Source: Allobosea sp. TND4EK4
Lineage (GTDB): Bacteria > Pseudomonadota > Alphaproteobacteria > Rhizobiales > Beijerinckiaceae
Reading direction: 5' to 3'
NCBI RefSeq assembly: GCF_900156025.1
Contig: NZ_FTMO01000010.1
Span: 1-64,000, forward strand
Length of the DNA: 64,000 bases
Below are positions 7,738 to 15,706 of the stretch, in pieces. A program made the translations under genes and the position numbers. Positions within the stretch are counted from its first letter, which is position 1, and every line of letters starts with the position of its first letter. The notes under the pieces are model-generated. The model was not told the DNA's origin, made no database searches, and saw only the letters and a list, made by a program, of their open reading frames with translations.

Positions 7738-8489
7738 GACAAGGCTCCCGTGTTCTGTCCAGCCGATCCATCGGCCGCGGAGCTGTCGACAGAGCGGTGG
7801 AAGGTGAAGCGGTAGATGTCGCCACGGATCAGGTTGTCGCTGACCTCGATCACCGCGCCGGCGAGATCGCGGGCGATGCGCCGGGAGCGGAAGACGGCGG
7901 TGCCGGCTGCGATCTTCAGATGGTCGGCGGCGTCGGCGTCGATGGCGAGGGGCTCCAGCGTCTCCTCGACGGTCGCGACATGGATCGACCGGGATGCGGC
8001 GAGGTAGCGGTAGAGCGAGGTGTCCACGAGGTCCCGGGCCGAGACCTCGCCGAGAACCGAGGCGCCCAGGCGCGAGCGCTGCAGCACCGCCGGCTCGTCA
8101 TCCAGGCAGCGGAGGCGCACGAGATCGACGATTCCCCGAGACGCGATGGCTTTGCCGAAGAGCGCGGCCTCGTCGGGCGTTGCCGTGCGGGCCGACAGCG
8201 ACACCACCCGCGTCGTGGGCAGCCGGCCGGCCATCCGGGCCTCGCTGTGAAAATCGACGAGGCTGCCGAGATGCTTGGCGATATGCCGCGGCCGGTAGAA
8301 GGTGCCTTGGCCCTGCCGGCGTTCGATCAGGCCCTGGTCCTGCAACTGCTTCAGCGCGGCGCGGATCGTCGTGCGGCTCGCGCCATAGCGCTCGCAGAGC
8401 TCGTGTTCGGACGGAATCGCACGGGAAACGCCGCCTGCGGCCGCAAGGCCCAGTTCGAGGCTATGAGCGATTTCCTGGTAGCGAACCAC
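7734..8489 (-). CDS. GntR-family regulator with UTRA ligand domain
   Basis: Probable ligand-responsive repressor of the downstream operon. An N-terminal winged helix covers about residues 1-70 (HELCERYGASRTTIRAALKQL is the recognition region), followed by a UTRA domain (about 90-235) with the family pattern ending IEVSDNLIRGDIYRF. The start is GTG at 8489, preceded by GAGGG at a suitable distance. It is the first gene of the run and overlaps the kinase gene, so it is co-transcribed with the genes it likely controls. The promoter should lie in 8490-8701. Confidence 0.88.
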   Translation of the reverse strand: MVRYQEIAHSLELGLAAAGGVSRAIPSEHELCERYGASRTTIRAALKQLQDQGLIERRQGQGTFYRPRHIAKHLGSLVDFHSEARMAGRLPTTRVVSLSARTATPDEAALFGKAIASRGIVDLVRLRCLDDEPAVLQRSRLGASVLGEVSARDLVDTSLYRYLAASRSIHVATVEETLEPLAIDADAADHLKIAAGTAVFRSRRIARDLAGAVIEVSDNLIRGDIYRFTFHRSVDSSAADGSAGQNTGALS

Positions 8490-8701
8490 GCGGCACCCTC
8501 GTCGAGAAGGGCGATGAAAGATACAAATTCAATACAAGTCAAGCCGCGGTTGGCCGGCAACCTCTGCTCGGTCGGCGGCCTTCCGATGCGTCCACATCTC
8601 AGCTGCCGGGTTTCGCGCTCATCTCGCCACGCCGCCTGCGATCGCAAGGTTCGCTTGCCGCCAGAGGTCGCTGATTAGGCCGAGCCTGGAGGAGGCGCTT
8701 G

Positions 8702-9646
8702 TCAGGACTGCGGTGTCTTGAGCTCGCTGAAGAAGCCCCGGTAGCTCGCTTCGAGGATTTTGGCGCCGCCGAGCTGCTTCAGCTTTTCGGCGACCGCTAG
8801 CCCCAGCTCCTTCGCCCGGCCCGCCGGCTCTTCCTGCGCCGCGACGACACGATCGGTGCCGTCGAGCGAGGTCACCTGGGCCTGCAGGCTCAGGCGGTCG
8901 CCCTGCCATTCGCAGAAGGCTCCCACCGGCAGGCTGCAGCCGGCCCCCAGTGCATGAAGCATCTCGCGCTCGGCATCGACCTCCGCCCGGGAGGTCGGGC
9001 ATTCGATCGCGCGCAGGATCTCGCGAAGCTTGGTGTCTTCGGCGCGCGCCTCGATGCCCAGCGCGCCCTGTCCGACCGCGTAGGGAAAACGGCGCGGATC
9101 AAGGAAGTCCGATGTCCGCTCGCCGAGGCCCAGGCGCTCCAGGCCCGCATGAGCGAGAATGACGGCGTCGAGGCCGTCCTCGCCTTCGATCCGGGCCAGC
9201 CGCGGGCCGACATTGCCGCGGATCGGGACGACGCTGACGTCGGGACGCAGGCTCTGGATCTGGGCGCGGCGGCGCAACGACCCGGTTCCCACCTTCGCGC
9301 CCTGCGGCAGCGCGTCCAGCGTCGAACCACAGAGCACATCGCGCGGATCCTCGCGCCTGGGCACCGCGGCCAGCACGAGCCCGTCCCGCAGCAGGGTCGG
9401 CAGGTCCTTGAGGGAATGCACGACGAGATCGACCTCGCTGCGCAGCAGCTGCTCCTCATGCTCCGAGGTGAAGACGCCGATCATCTTGAACTGATGGAAT
9501 TCCGAGACCCTGTCCCGGTCGGCGACGCTCGCCAGCGGGCGCAGCTCGAACTCGATCTCCGGGAACTTCTCCCGGATCGCGCCAATGACGAAGTTCGTCT
9601 GCGTCATGGCAAGAGGGCTGCGGCGTGTCCCGACACGAAGAAGCAT
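8702..9646 (-). CDS. hemC: Hydroxymethylbilane synthase (porphobilinogen deaminase), divergent
   Basis: Polymerises four porphobilinogen units to hydroxymethylbilane in tetrapyrrole synthesis. The key residues are present: GTRRSPLA near the N terminus, the active-site Asp in VHSLKDLP, the arginine pair in GSLRRRAQI, RGNVGPRL, and the cofactor-anchoring Cys in GAGCSLPVGAF. The usual GGKGLFTKELE loop is instead FKMIGVFTSEHEEQ, so this copy is unusual. The ATG at 9646 (MLLRVGTRR) fits the family start better than the upstream one at 9673. It stands alone between two transport clusters, away from other heme genes, and may be a paralogue or an acquired copy. Confidence 0.88.
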   Translation of the reverse strand: MLLRVGTRRSPLAMTQTNFVIGAIREKFPEIEFELRPLASVADRDRVSEFHQFKMIGVFTSEHEEQLLRSEVDLVVHSLKDLPTLLRDGLVLAAVPRREDPRDVLCGSTLDALPQGAKVGTGSLRRRAQIQSLRPDVSVVPIRGNVGPRLARIEGEDGLDAVILAHAGLERLGLGERTSDFLDPRRFPYAVGQGALGIEARAEDTKLREILRAIECPTSRAEVDAEREMLHALGAGCSLPVGAFCEWQGDRLSLQAQVTSLDGTDRVVAAQEEPAGRAKELGLAVAEKLKQLGGAKILEASYRGFFSELKTPQS

Positions 9647-9766
9647 GATTTTTTCGGCCTTTGGGCGCCGCATCCGCGCGGCGTTGCTGCCGTGTAGCAG
9701 CTACGCCATGGGCAAGAAAGTGCGGCGCTTTGCCTTTGCGGTGGCTGTGCGCCGCCGCCGGCCCTT

Positions 9767-11248
9767 TTACCGGTCGAGCGGGAAGATCGGCCGCCGGGCG
9801 CGCCGGTAAGGCAACTTGGAGAGGTCCGGCGTGCAGAGCGCCCCGCTGTCGCAGACGATGACCTTGCCGGCGATGGGCTCGAAGGCGGCGCGGAAATGCT
9901 GCATCGACTTCAGTCCGACGACACGCTTTTTGGCCGGGTCGATGCCGAAGGCACGGAACTGCTGGAGGTCGTTCATCTGCGCGCGGATGGTGGTGACGAG
10001 AATCTCGATCCCGCCGACGCGCAGCACGGCGCAGGGTCCCCAGCTCGACCGCAGCCCGCCCATCATCGGGCCGTCGCCGACATAGTCGCCGTCGCTGACG
10101 CTCACCAGCGTCCCGGTGAGCAAAAGCGGCCCGCCGCCGATCTGCGGATTGACCTTCCCGCCGAGCCTGACGGAGACCGTGGAGCCGGGCTGTGTCCTGC
10201 GCAGATCGGCGGCGACCTCGGGATCGACCATCGGGCCGAAGCAGGCGTCGTCGAGATCGGCCGCGATCATGGCCGCGAGCAGGCCGGTGGCGTCGCCATA
10301 GCCGCCACCGCCGGGGTTGTCGGCATAGTCGGCGATGATGAGCGGGCCGGAGGTCGCGACATAGGATGCCGCCTCGGCCACGGCCTGCTCCACGGAGAGG
10401 AAGTCCGTCACGGTGTCGAAGCGGCGGACCCACATATCCTCGGCCATTTCTTCGGCGAAGGCGCGGTGGCGCTCGATTTCGCCCTCGCAGGTGACCAGCA
10501 CCGTCGGGCCCACCTCCGCGATGTCGGCATTGCCGAAGCCGCCATTGACGCTGACCGCGAAGACGCCCGGCTCCTGCTCATAGGCCTTGGCCCTGGCAAT
10601 GCGCTCGACCATCGGGCCGATATCGGTCCGCCCGCCATTGACCTCCTCGAGCATCGGCCTGTCGGCGCGCAGCGTCACCGGGCTGATCTCGCCGGCCATG
10701 GTCCGCTGCAGGATGCCGGCCGCAAGGCGCCCGGTCTCGCGGATGTCGACATGCGGATAGGTCTTGTAGGAGACGACGATCTGGGCGAGCTCCGTCATCC
10801 TGCGGGTGACGTTGGCGTGGGGGTCGAGCGTCACGCCGATCGGGATCGCCGGGCCGAGGACCGCGCGCAACCGCGCCAGAAGCTCGCCTTCGCCGTCCTC
10901 GCAGAACTCGGTGACCATGGCGCCGTGCAGGCCGAGCAGGACGCCGTCGATCTGCCCCGCATGGGCCTTGGCCGCCGCGACGATGACGCCGGCGATGCGG
11001 TCGAAGGCATCGCGCGTCACCGGGCCGGAGGGCTGTGCGGCGGCGCTGATCGCGTGGATGATCCGCCAGCCGGCGGGACGGCCGATGTCGAGAAAGCCGG
11101 CGAGCGGCGTGTTCGCCGCGCCGCGCGCCGCGATCGCCGCTTCCCCTTCGCTGACGCCGCGATCCTCGAAGGCGGCATAATCGGCCGGGCAACGGCTGAA
11201 GGTGTTGCTCTCATGCGAGAACTCGGCGGTGAGCACGGTGAAGGTCAT
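9767..11248 (-). CDS. M81 family metallopeptidase (MlrC-like)
   Basis: A 493-aa protein of the MlrC/M81 family, named for a zinc-dependent peptidase that finishes microcystin breakdown. The N-terminal signature AEFSHESNTFSRC (residues 8-20) and the GVTLDPHANVTRRMTE segment near residue 140 are typical, as is DNPGGGGYGDATGL near residue 310. It is the last gene of an operon with a peptide-type importer, so it may cleave an imported peptide-like compound. Members of this family near importers usually have unknown substrates. No signal peptide is seen. Confidence 0.88.
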   Translation of the reverse strand: MTFTVLTAEFSHESNTFSRCPADYAAFEDRGVSEGEAAIAARGAANTPLAGFLDIGRPAGWRIIHAISAAAQPSGPVTRDAFDRIAGVIVAAAKAHAGQIDGVLLGLHGAMVTEFCEDGEGELLARLRAVLGPAIPIGVTLDPHANVTRRMTELAQIVVSYKTYPHVDIRETGRLAAGILQRTMAGEISPVTLRADRPMLEEVNGGRTDIGPMVERIARAKAYEQEPGVFAVSVNGGFGNADIAEVGPTVLVTCEGEIERHRAFAEEMAEDMWVRRFDTVTDFLSVEQAVAEAASYVATSGPLIIADYADNPGGGGYGDATGLLAAMIAADLDDACFGPMVDPEVAADLRRTQPGSTVSVRLGGKVNPQIGGGPLLLTGTLVSVSDGDYVGDGPMMGGLRSSWGPCAVLRVGGIEILVTTIRAQMNDLQQFRAFGIDPAKKRVVGLKSMQHFRAAFEPIAGKVIVCDSGALCTPDLSKLPYRRARRPIFPLDR

Positions 11249-11276
11249 GGCATGGTCCCGGATGCGTCGGACGGCC

Positions 11277-12122
11277 TCAGCCGTCGCGAAGGGGGCGGCG
11301 GATATCGAGCGCCTCGATCAAGGCGTCGCCGAAGAGGTTGATGGCGATGACGGTCGTCGCGATGACGAGGCCGGGGAAGATGATGATCCAGGGGGCGATG
11401 AAGATCTGGGCCGTGCCCGAGCTCATCATTGCTCCCCAGCTCGGGACGGGCGGCTGCGCGCCGAGCCCGAAGAAGCCGAGTGTCGCCTCCAGCACGATGG
11501 CGTCCCCGGTTGCCAGCATGCCGGCGACGATGACCGGCGTCATCGCATTGGGCAGGAGGTGCAGGAACAGCACCCGCATCGGCCTCGCGCCGGCTGTCAC
11601 GGCGGCATCGACGAAGAGCTCGCCCTTCAGCGCCATCACCTGAGCCCGCGTCAGGCGGGTGAACTGGGCGAGATAGGCGATGGCGATGGCGATGGCTGTC
11701 GAGTGCAGGCCGGGGCCGAGGATAGCGATCAGCAGCAGCGCCAGCAGGATTTCCGGAAACGACCAGGTCAGGTCGACGACCATCGTGACGATGCGGTCGA
11801 AGATGCCGCCGAAATAGCCGGCGGCCGCGCCCAGAGCCGCCCCCGCCAGCACCGACAGCGCAATCGACAGCACGCTGACGCTCAGCGATGTCCTGGCCCC
11901 CTGGATGATGCGCGAGAGCAGGTCGCGTCCGAACTCGTCGGTGCCGAGCCAATGGGCGGCCGAGGGCGGCGTGTTGGCGATGGAAAGCTTTTGCGCGGCG
12001 TAGTCATAGGGCGCGATCCAGGGGGCGAAGACCGCACAGAGGACAAGCGCGGCGAGGAACAGCGCGCAGAGCAGGCCGCGCGGCGAGCGGGCGATGCGGC
12101 CGATCAGAGAGGTCCGGTTCAT
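11277..12122 (-). CDS. Peptide-type ABC importer permease (DppC family)
   Basis: Inner-membrane permease, 281 aa, with five to six helices. The signature HWLGTDEFGRDLLSRII near residues 45-61 marks the DppC/OppC family. The coupling EAA-like segment is near residues 165-185 (DAAVTAGARPMRVLFLHLLPN). I placed the start at 12122 (MNRTSLIG), where ATGA overlaps the DppB stop; the longer open frame covers the neighbouring permease gene out of frame. It pairs with the DppB-like gene at 12119-13051. No ATPase gene follows; the next gene is the M81 peptidase. Confidence 0.92.
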   Translation of the reverse strand: MNRTSLIGRIARSPRGLLCALFLAALVLCAVFAPWIAPYDYAAQKLSIANTPPSAAHWLGTDEFGRDLLSRIIQGARTSLSVSVLSIALSVLAGAALGAAAGYFGGIFDRIVTMVVDLTWSFPEILLALLLIAILGPGLHSTAIAIAIAYLAQFTRLTRAQVMALKGELFVDAAVTAGARPMRVLFLHLLPNAMTPVIVAGMLATGDAIVLEATLGFFGLGAQPPVPSWGAMMSSGTAQIFIAPWIIIFPGLVIATTVIAINLFGDALIEALDIRRPLRDG

Positions 12123-13051
12123 CGGCCCCCCATTGCTTCGCGCAGCCGCGGATCGAGCGCCGCTTGTGCCAGATCGCCGAGCAGCGTGCCGAGCATCACC
12201 GCGATCGCCAGCATCAGGAGGCAGCCCTGCACCAGCGGATAGTCGCGCTGGCCGAGCGCGGTGATCAGCAGGGAGCCCAGGCCCGGACGGGCGAAGACAT
12301 ATTCGACCGTGACGGCGCCGCCGAGGATCCAGCCGATGCGCAGACCCAGGATGGTCATGACCGGCAGCATTGCCTGCTGCAGCACGTGACGAAGCTGGAT
12401 GCGCCAGAACGGCAGGCCCTTGGCCTGCAGCACGCGCACGAAGTCGCGCCCCGCGATCTCGACCATGGCGGCGCGGGTGACGCGGGCGATCAGCGCCGTG
12501 CCGCCGGTGCCGATGGTGAGCGCCGGCAGCACCAGCGCATCCCAGCTTCTCGCCCCCGAGACCGGAAACCATTCGAACTGGACGGCGAATATCAGGATCA
12601 TCAGCAGCGCCAGCCAGAAGCTCGGCAGCGTCGAGCCGAGCAGGATGAAGCCCATCACCGCCCGGTCGAACAGGCTGTCGCGGAAGGAGGCGGCGAGCAC
12701 GCCGGTCGTGATCCCCACCAGCGTCGAGAAGGCGAGGGCGGTCAGGCCCAGCGCCAGGCTGTGGGGCAGGTTCTCGGCGATGAGGTGCGCCACAGGCTGG
12801 CGCATCACGATGGCCTCACCGAGATCGCCGGTCAGGATCTTGCCGAGCCAGCGCCCGTACTGCACCAGCAGCGGCTGGTCGAGGCCGTAGCGGGCGATCA
12901 TCTGCGCCCGCTGCTCCGGCGTAGAGCCGACCTGGATCAGATGCTCCAGCGGGTCACCGGGCACGAGGTGGATGACCATGAAGATCACCAGCGAGACGGC
13001 GAGGAACACCGGCAAGAGCATGGCGAGCCGCCGGATCGCGAAGCGCAGCAC
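12119..13051 (-). CDS. Peptide-type ABC importer permease (DppB family)
   Basis: Inner-membrane permease, 310 aa with about six helices. The N-terminal MLLPVFLAVSLVIFMVIHLVPGDP pattern (shown in part by HLVPGDP near residue 30) and YGLDQPLLVQYGRWL near residue 58 are characteristic of DppB/OppB. The start is GTG at 13051 with a strong upstream GGGAGGA. It follows the binding-protein gene by 30 bases and overlaps the DppC-like gene by four bases. Confidence 0.92.
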   Translation of the reverse strand: MLRFAIRRLAMLLPVFLAVSLVIFMVIHLVPGDPLEHLIQVGSTPEQRAQMIARYGLDQPLLVQYGRWLGKILTGDLGEAIVMRQPVAHLIAENLPHSLALGLTALAFSTLVGITTGVLAASFRDSLFDRAVMGFILLGSTLPSFWLALLMILIFAVQFEWFPVSGARSWDALVLPALTIGTGGTALIARVTRAAMVEIAGRDFVRVLQAKGLPFWRIQLRHVLQQAMLPVMTILGLRIGWILGGAVTVEYVFARPGLGSLLITALGQRDYPLVQGCLLMLAIAVMLGTLLGDLAQAALDPRLREAMGGR

Positions 13052-13081
13052 AGGGTCCTCCCGCCTCCCGTCGCCTCCGCC

Positions 13082-14650
13082 TCAGTTGGCCGGGGCGATG
13101 TCGATGAGCGACTGGCTGGAGAAGCCGACGCCGCGGATCGTCTCCGGCATCGTCACGCGCTTGCCGTAGGCGAGGCTCTGCACCGGCTGGTAGATCGGCG
13201 CGAAGGCGTACCGCGACAGCACGTATTCATGGTATTTGGTGAAGTTCGCGACGCGCTCGTCCCAAGTCTTGGACTGGTTCATCGCCACGTCGTTGAGCCG
13301 CTCGGCTTCCGGATCGTTCAGCATCGACACGTTGGGATAGCCCAGCCGCTTGGCGCTGAAGAACCAGTCGATGATGTCGGCATTGGACCACTGATAGGAG
13401 CGCACGGCGAGCTGGTGCTCGGTCTTCTTGCGATATTGCGCGTTGATCGAGCCGGAATCGACGATGCTGATTTCGGCCTGCATGCCGACCGCCTTGAGCT
13501 GCGCCTGCACGATCTCGGCGAGGCGCTTGAACTCGGTGCCGTTCTGGGCCCAGAGCTTGACCTCCAGCCGCTTGCCGTCCTTGACGCGGATGCCGTCCGG
13601 CCCCGGCTTCCAGCCGGCCGCCTCGAACGCCTTTCTCGAGCGCTCGGGATCGTAGGAAATCTTGTATTTGGGGTCGACCTGCGCCTCCTTCAGCGTGGAG
13701 ATCAGGAAGGTGTCCGCCACCGCGCCATTGCCGCCATAGAGGCTGGTCAGCACGTCCTTCTGGTTGACGGCGAAGACGGCTCCCTCGCGAACCTTGATAT
13801 CGGTGAAGGGCTCGACGCTGGTGTTGACCGGCATGTAGACCACCTCGTTGCCGGGGATGGTCACGAGCTTCACCGCCTTGTCGGCCTGGATGCGCGGCAG
13901 GAAGTCGGTCGGGACGTTCACCAGCACGTCGGCGCCGCCGGTCTTGAGCTCGAGATAGGCCGTCGATTCCTCGCCGATCTCGCGGAAGGTCAGCTTCTTG
14001 AACTTGGCCGGCCCCTGGTTCTTCGACAGGTCTGAGGCCGATTTGTAATCGTCGTTGCGCACGAGGACGGTCTGCTGGCCGACCGTGAAAGACTGCATCT
14101 TGTAGGGCCCGGTGCCGACCGCCTCGGTCACGCCGAACTTGTCGCCCAGCGCTTCGTAGGATTTCGGCTCCGGAATGCACATGAAGGAGCTGGCGAGGTT
14201 GAACAGCAGGTTCGGGTCCGGCCGCTTCATCCGGAAGCGCACCGTCAGATCGTCGACGACCTCGACCTTGTCGATCGCCTCGACGGTGAAGGCGTTCTCC
14301 GTCCCCTTGAACTGGGGCACCCACCATTCGATCGTCTTGGCGTTGAAGGGCTCGCCATTGTGGAACTTGACGCCGGGCTTGAGCTTGAAGGTCCAGAGCA
14401 TGCCGTCCGGGCTCGATTCCCAGGAACTGGCGAGTTGGCCATGGAAGCTCTGGTCGGCATCCTGCACGACGAGCCGATCATAGATCAGCGTCGTCGCCGT
14501 ATTGAGCTTGGTCGCCTTGATCGGGTTGTAGGTCGGTGCGCCGACGAGGCGCGCGGTCATCACGAACGTCGCCTCCTGCGCAAGGGCCGTAGTCGTGGCG
14601 AGCGCCGTCAGGCCCAGCGCCAGGAGGCTCCCCTTCATCATCGTCTTCAT
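13082..14650 (-). CDS. Peptide-type ABC importer binding protein (SBP_bac_5 family)
   Basis: Periplasmic solute receptor, 522 aa. A Sec signal peptide spans about residues 1-24 (cleavage after TALA). The family motif TFKLKPGVKFHNGEPFNA near residue 90 and the GTGPYKM segment near residue 185 are typical of DppA/OppA. Ligands of this family include peptides, opines, glycosides and nickel chelates, so the substrate is open; the RpiR regulator (often sugar-responsive) and the M81 peptidase give mixed hints. It is the first transporter gene after the regulator, with 44 bases between them. Confidence 0.92.
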   Translation of the reverse strand: MKTMMKGSLLALGLTALATTTALAQEATFVMTARLVGAPTYNPIKATKLNTATTLIYDRLVVQDADQSFHGQLASSWESSPDGMLWTFKLKPGVKFHNGEPFNAKTIEWWVPQFKGTENAFTVEAIDKVEVVDDLTVRFRMKRPDPNLLFNLASSFMCIPEPKSYEALGDKFGVTEAVGTGPYKMQSFTVGQQTVLVRNDDYKSASDLSKNQGPAKFKKLTFREIGEESTAYLELKTGGADVLVNVPTDFLPRIQADKAVKLVTIPGNEVVYMPVNTSVEPFTDIKVREGAVFAVNQKDVLTSLYGGNGAVADTFLISTLKEAQVDPKYKISYDPERSRKAFEAAGWKPGPDGIRVKDGKRLEVKLWAQNGTEFKRLAEIVQAQLKAVGMQAEISIVDSGSINAQYRKKTEHQLAVRSYQWSNADIIDWFFSAKRLGYPNVSMLNDPEAERLNDVAMNQSKTWDERVANFTKYHEYVLSRYAFAPIYQPVQSLAYGKRVTMPETIRGVGFSSQSLIDIAPAN

Positions 14651-14694
14651 CTCTTATCCCCTCTTGTTCGAGATGCTGCGAAAGCTGCGGCAGG

Positions 14695-15573
14695 TCAGGT
14701 GAGCGGCCCGGAGCCGTCGCCGACATGTCCCGTGAAGCGGCCATAGAGCGTCGCCATGCGGTCGAGGCGCCGCTCGACCTGCGGCCCCATCTCGACGAAC
14801 ACCGCATTGACCAGCAGCGTGCTGAGGCTCGCCATATGGGCGGTCGAATCCCAGAACTGGTTGAAGTCGGTCGAGACCACGAGCATCTCGTCCACCAGCC
14901 CCCGGCCCCAGTCGCAGAAGGAGTCGGTGACCAGCGTGGTCGGGATGCCGGCCTGCTTGGCCTGCTCGGCCAGGACCTTGGCCATGCGCGAATAGCGCCG
15001 CGCCTCGAAGATCACGAGGCAGCGGCCCTCCTCCTCGGAGAGCAGGACTTCGGAGAAGTTTCCCGCGGCGAGATCGACGAGGTGCACGCCATCGCGCAGA
15101 TACTGGAGCTGGTTGGCGAGATACTGCGCCAGGCCGCGCTCGGTCTGGAAGCCGGTGACATAGACGCGCGGGGTCTGCGCCAGTCGGCGGGCGACGCGCT
15201 TCCATTCCTCGCTCTGCGCCAGTTCATAGAGCCGCACCAGCCCCGCGATCTCGAGCTGGAGGCTGCGCGCGATCTGGTCGTCGCCGGCGAGGCTGCGCTG
15301 CTGGAAGTCGCGCAGTCGGTCGCTGATCAGCCAGGGCCGGTCGCCGATCTCCTCGGCGAGGCTGGCCTTGAGGTCCTTCAGGCTCCGGTAGCCGAGCGTG
15401 CGGCAGAAGCGTCCGACGGTGGGCTCGCTGACTGCGACCTTCTCGGCCAGGCTCGCGGCGGTCTCGAAAGGCAGGCTCGCCATCTGCGCCAGCATGTAGC
15501 TCGCCAGCGCCTTGTCGGCCTTCGAGCCGGTGGCGAGGCAGGCCTGCAATCTCTGGCGTAGCGTCTGCGGCAT
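14695..15573 (-). CDS. MurR/RpiR family transcriptional regulator
   Basis: A 292-aa regulator. An N-terminal helix-turn-helix lies around residues 38-66 (SLAEKVAVSEPTVGRFCRTL) and a SIS sugar-phosphate-binding domain covers about 120-260 (VYVTGFQTERGLAQYLANQL). ATG at 15573 with GGAGG four bases upstream is a better start than the TTG eight codons earlier. It lies at the head of the peptide-type importer operon and is divergent from the flavin oxidase gene. A perfect short palindrome at 15597-15608 in the shared upstream region is a candidate operator. Confidence 0.88.
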   Translation of the reverse strand: MPQTLRQRLQACLATGSKADKALASYMLAQMASLPFETAASLAEKVAVSEPTVGRFCRTLGYRSLKDLKASLAEEIGDRPWLISDRLRDFQQRSLAGDDQIARSLQLEIAGLVRLYELAQSEEWKRVARRLAQTPRVYVTGFQTERGLAQYLANQLQYLRDGVHLVDLAAGNFSEVLLSEEEGRCLVIFEARRYSRMAKVLAEQAKQAGIPTTLVTDSFCDWGRGLVDEMLVVSTDFNQFWDSTAHMASLSTLLVNAVFVEMGPQVERRLDRMATLYGRFTGHVGDGSGPLT

Positions 15574-15596
15574 CGGGCCTCCAACTGGCTCAATCA

Positions 15597-15608
15597 AGAA
15601 ATCTTTCT
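15597..15608. promoter_or_regulatory. Palindrome in the RpiR/oxidase divergent region
   Basis: AGAAA-TC-TTTCT is a perfect inverted repeat in an AT-rich patch. It is flanked by a wider TCAAT (15590-15594) and ATTGA (15612-15616) pair. It is 24 bases upstream of the RpiR start and about 100 bases upstream of the oxidase start, so it could govern both directions. Operator function is inferred from position and symmetry. Confidence 0.45.
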
Positions 15609-15706
15609 GTCATTGAGTCAACGCATTTTTATTTTCTTGCAAAAAAGGCGGGTTACTGTTGGGTTGACCGGATCGCCTCCGGCCAAGGGACAGGCTTGCC
15701 TCGACG

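Noticed and set aside
11202..14035. Very long plus-strand frames opposite the peptide-type importer
   Set aside because: Rich in Arg, Gln, His and Asp with no domain features; they are shadows of the well-supported minus-strand permeases and receptor.
15574..15597. TTG start eight codons upstream for the RpiR regulator
   Set aside because: ATG at 15573 has GGAGG at a suitable distance, and the TTG falls in the palindrome.
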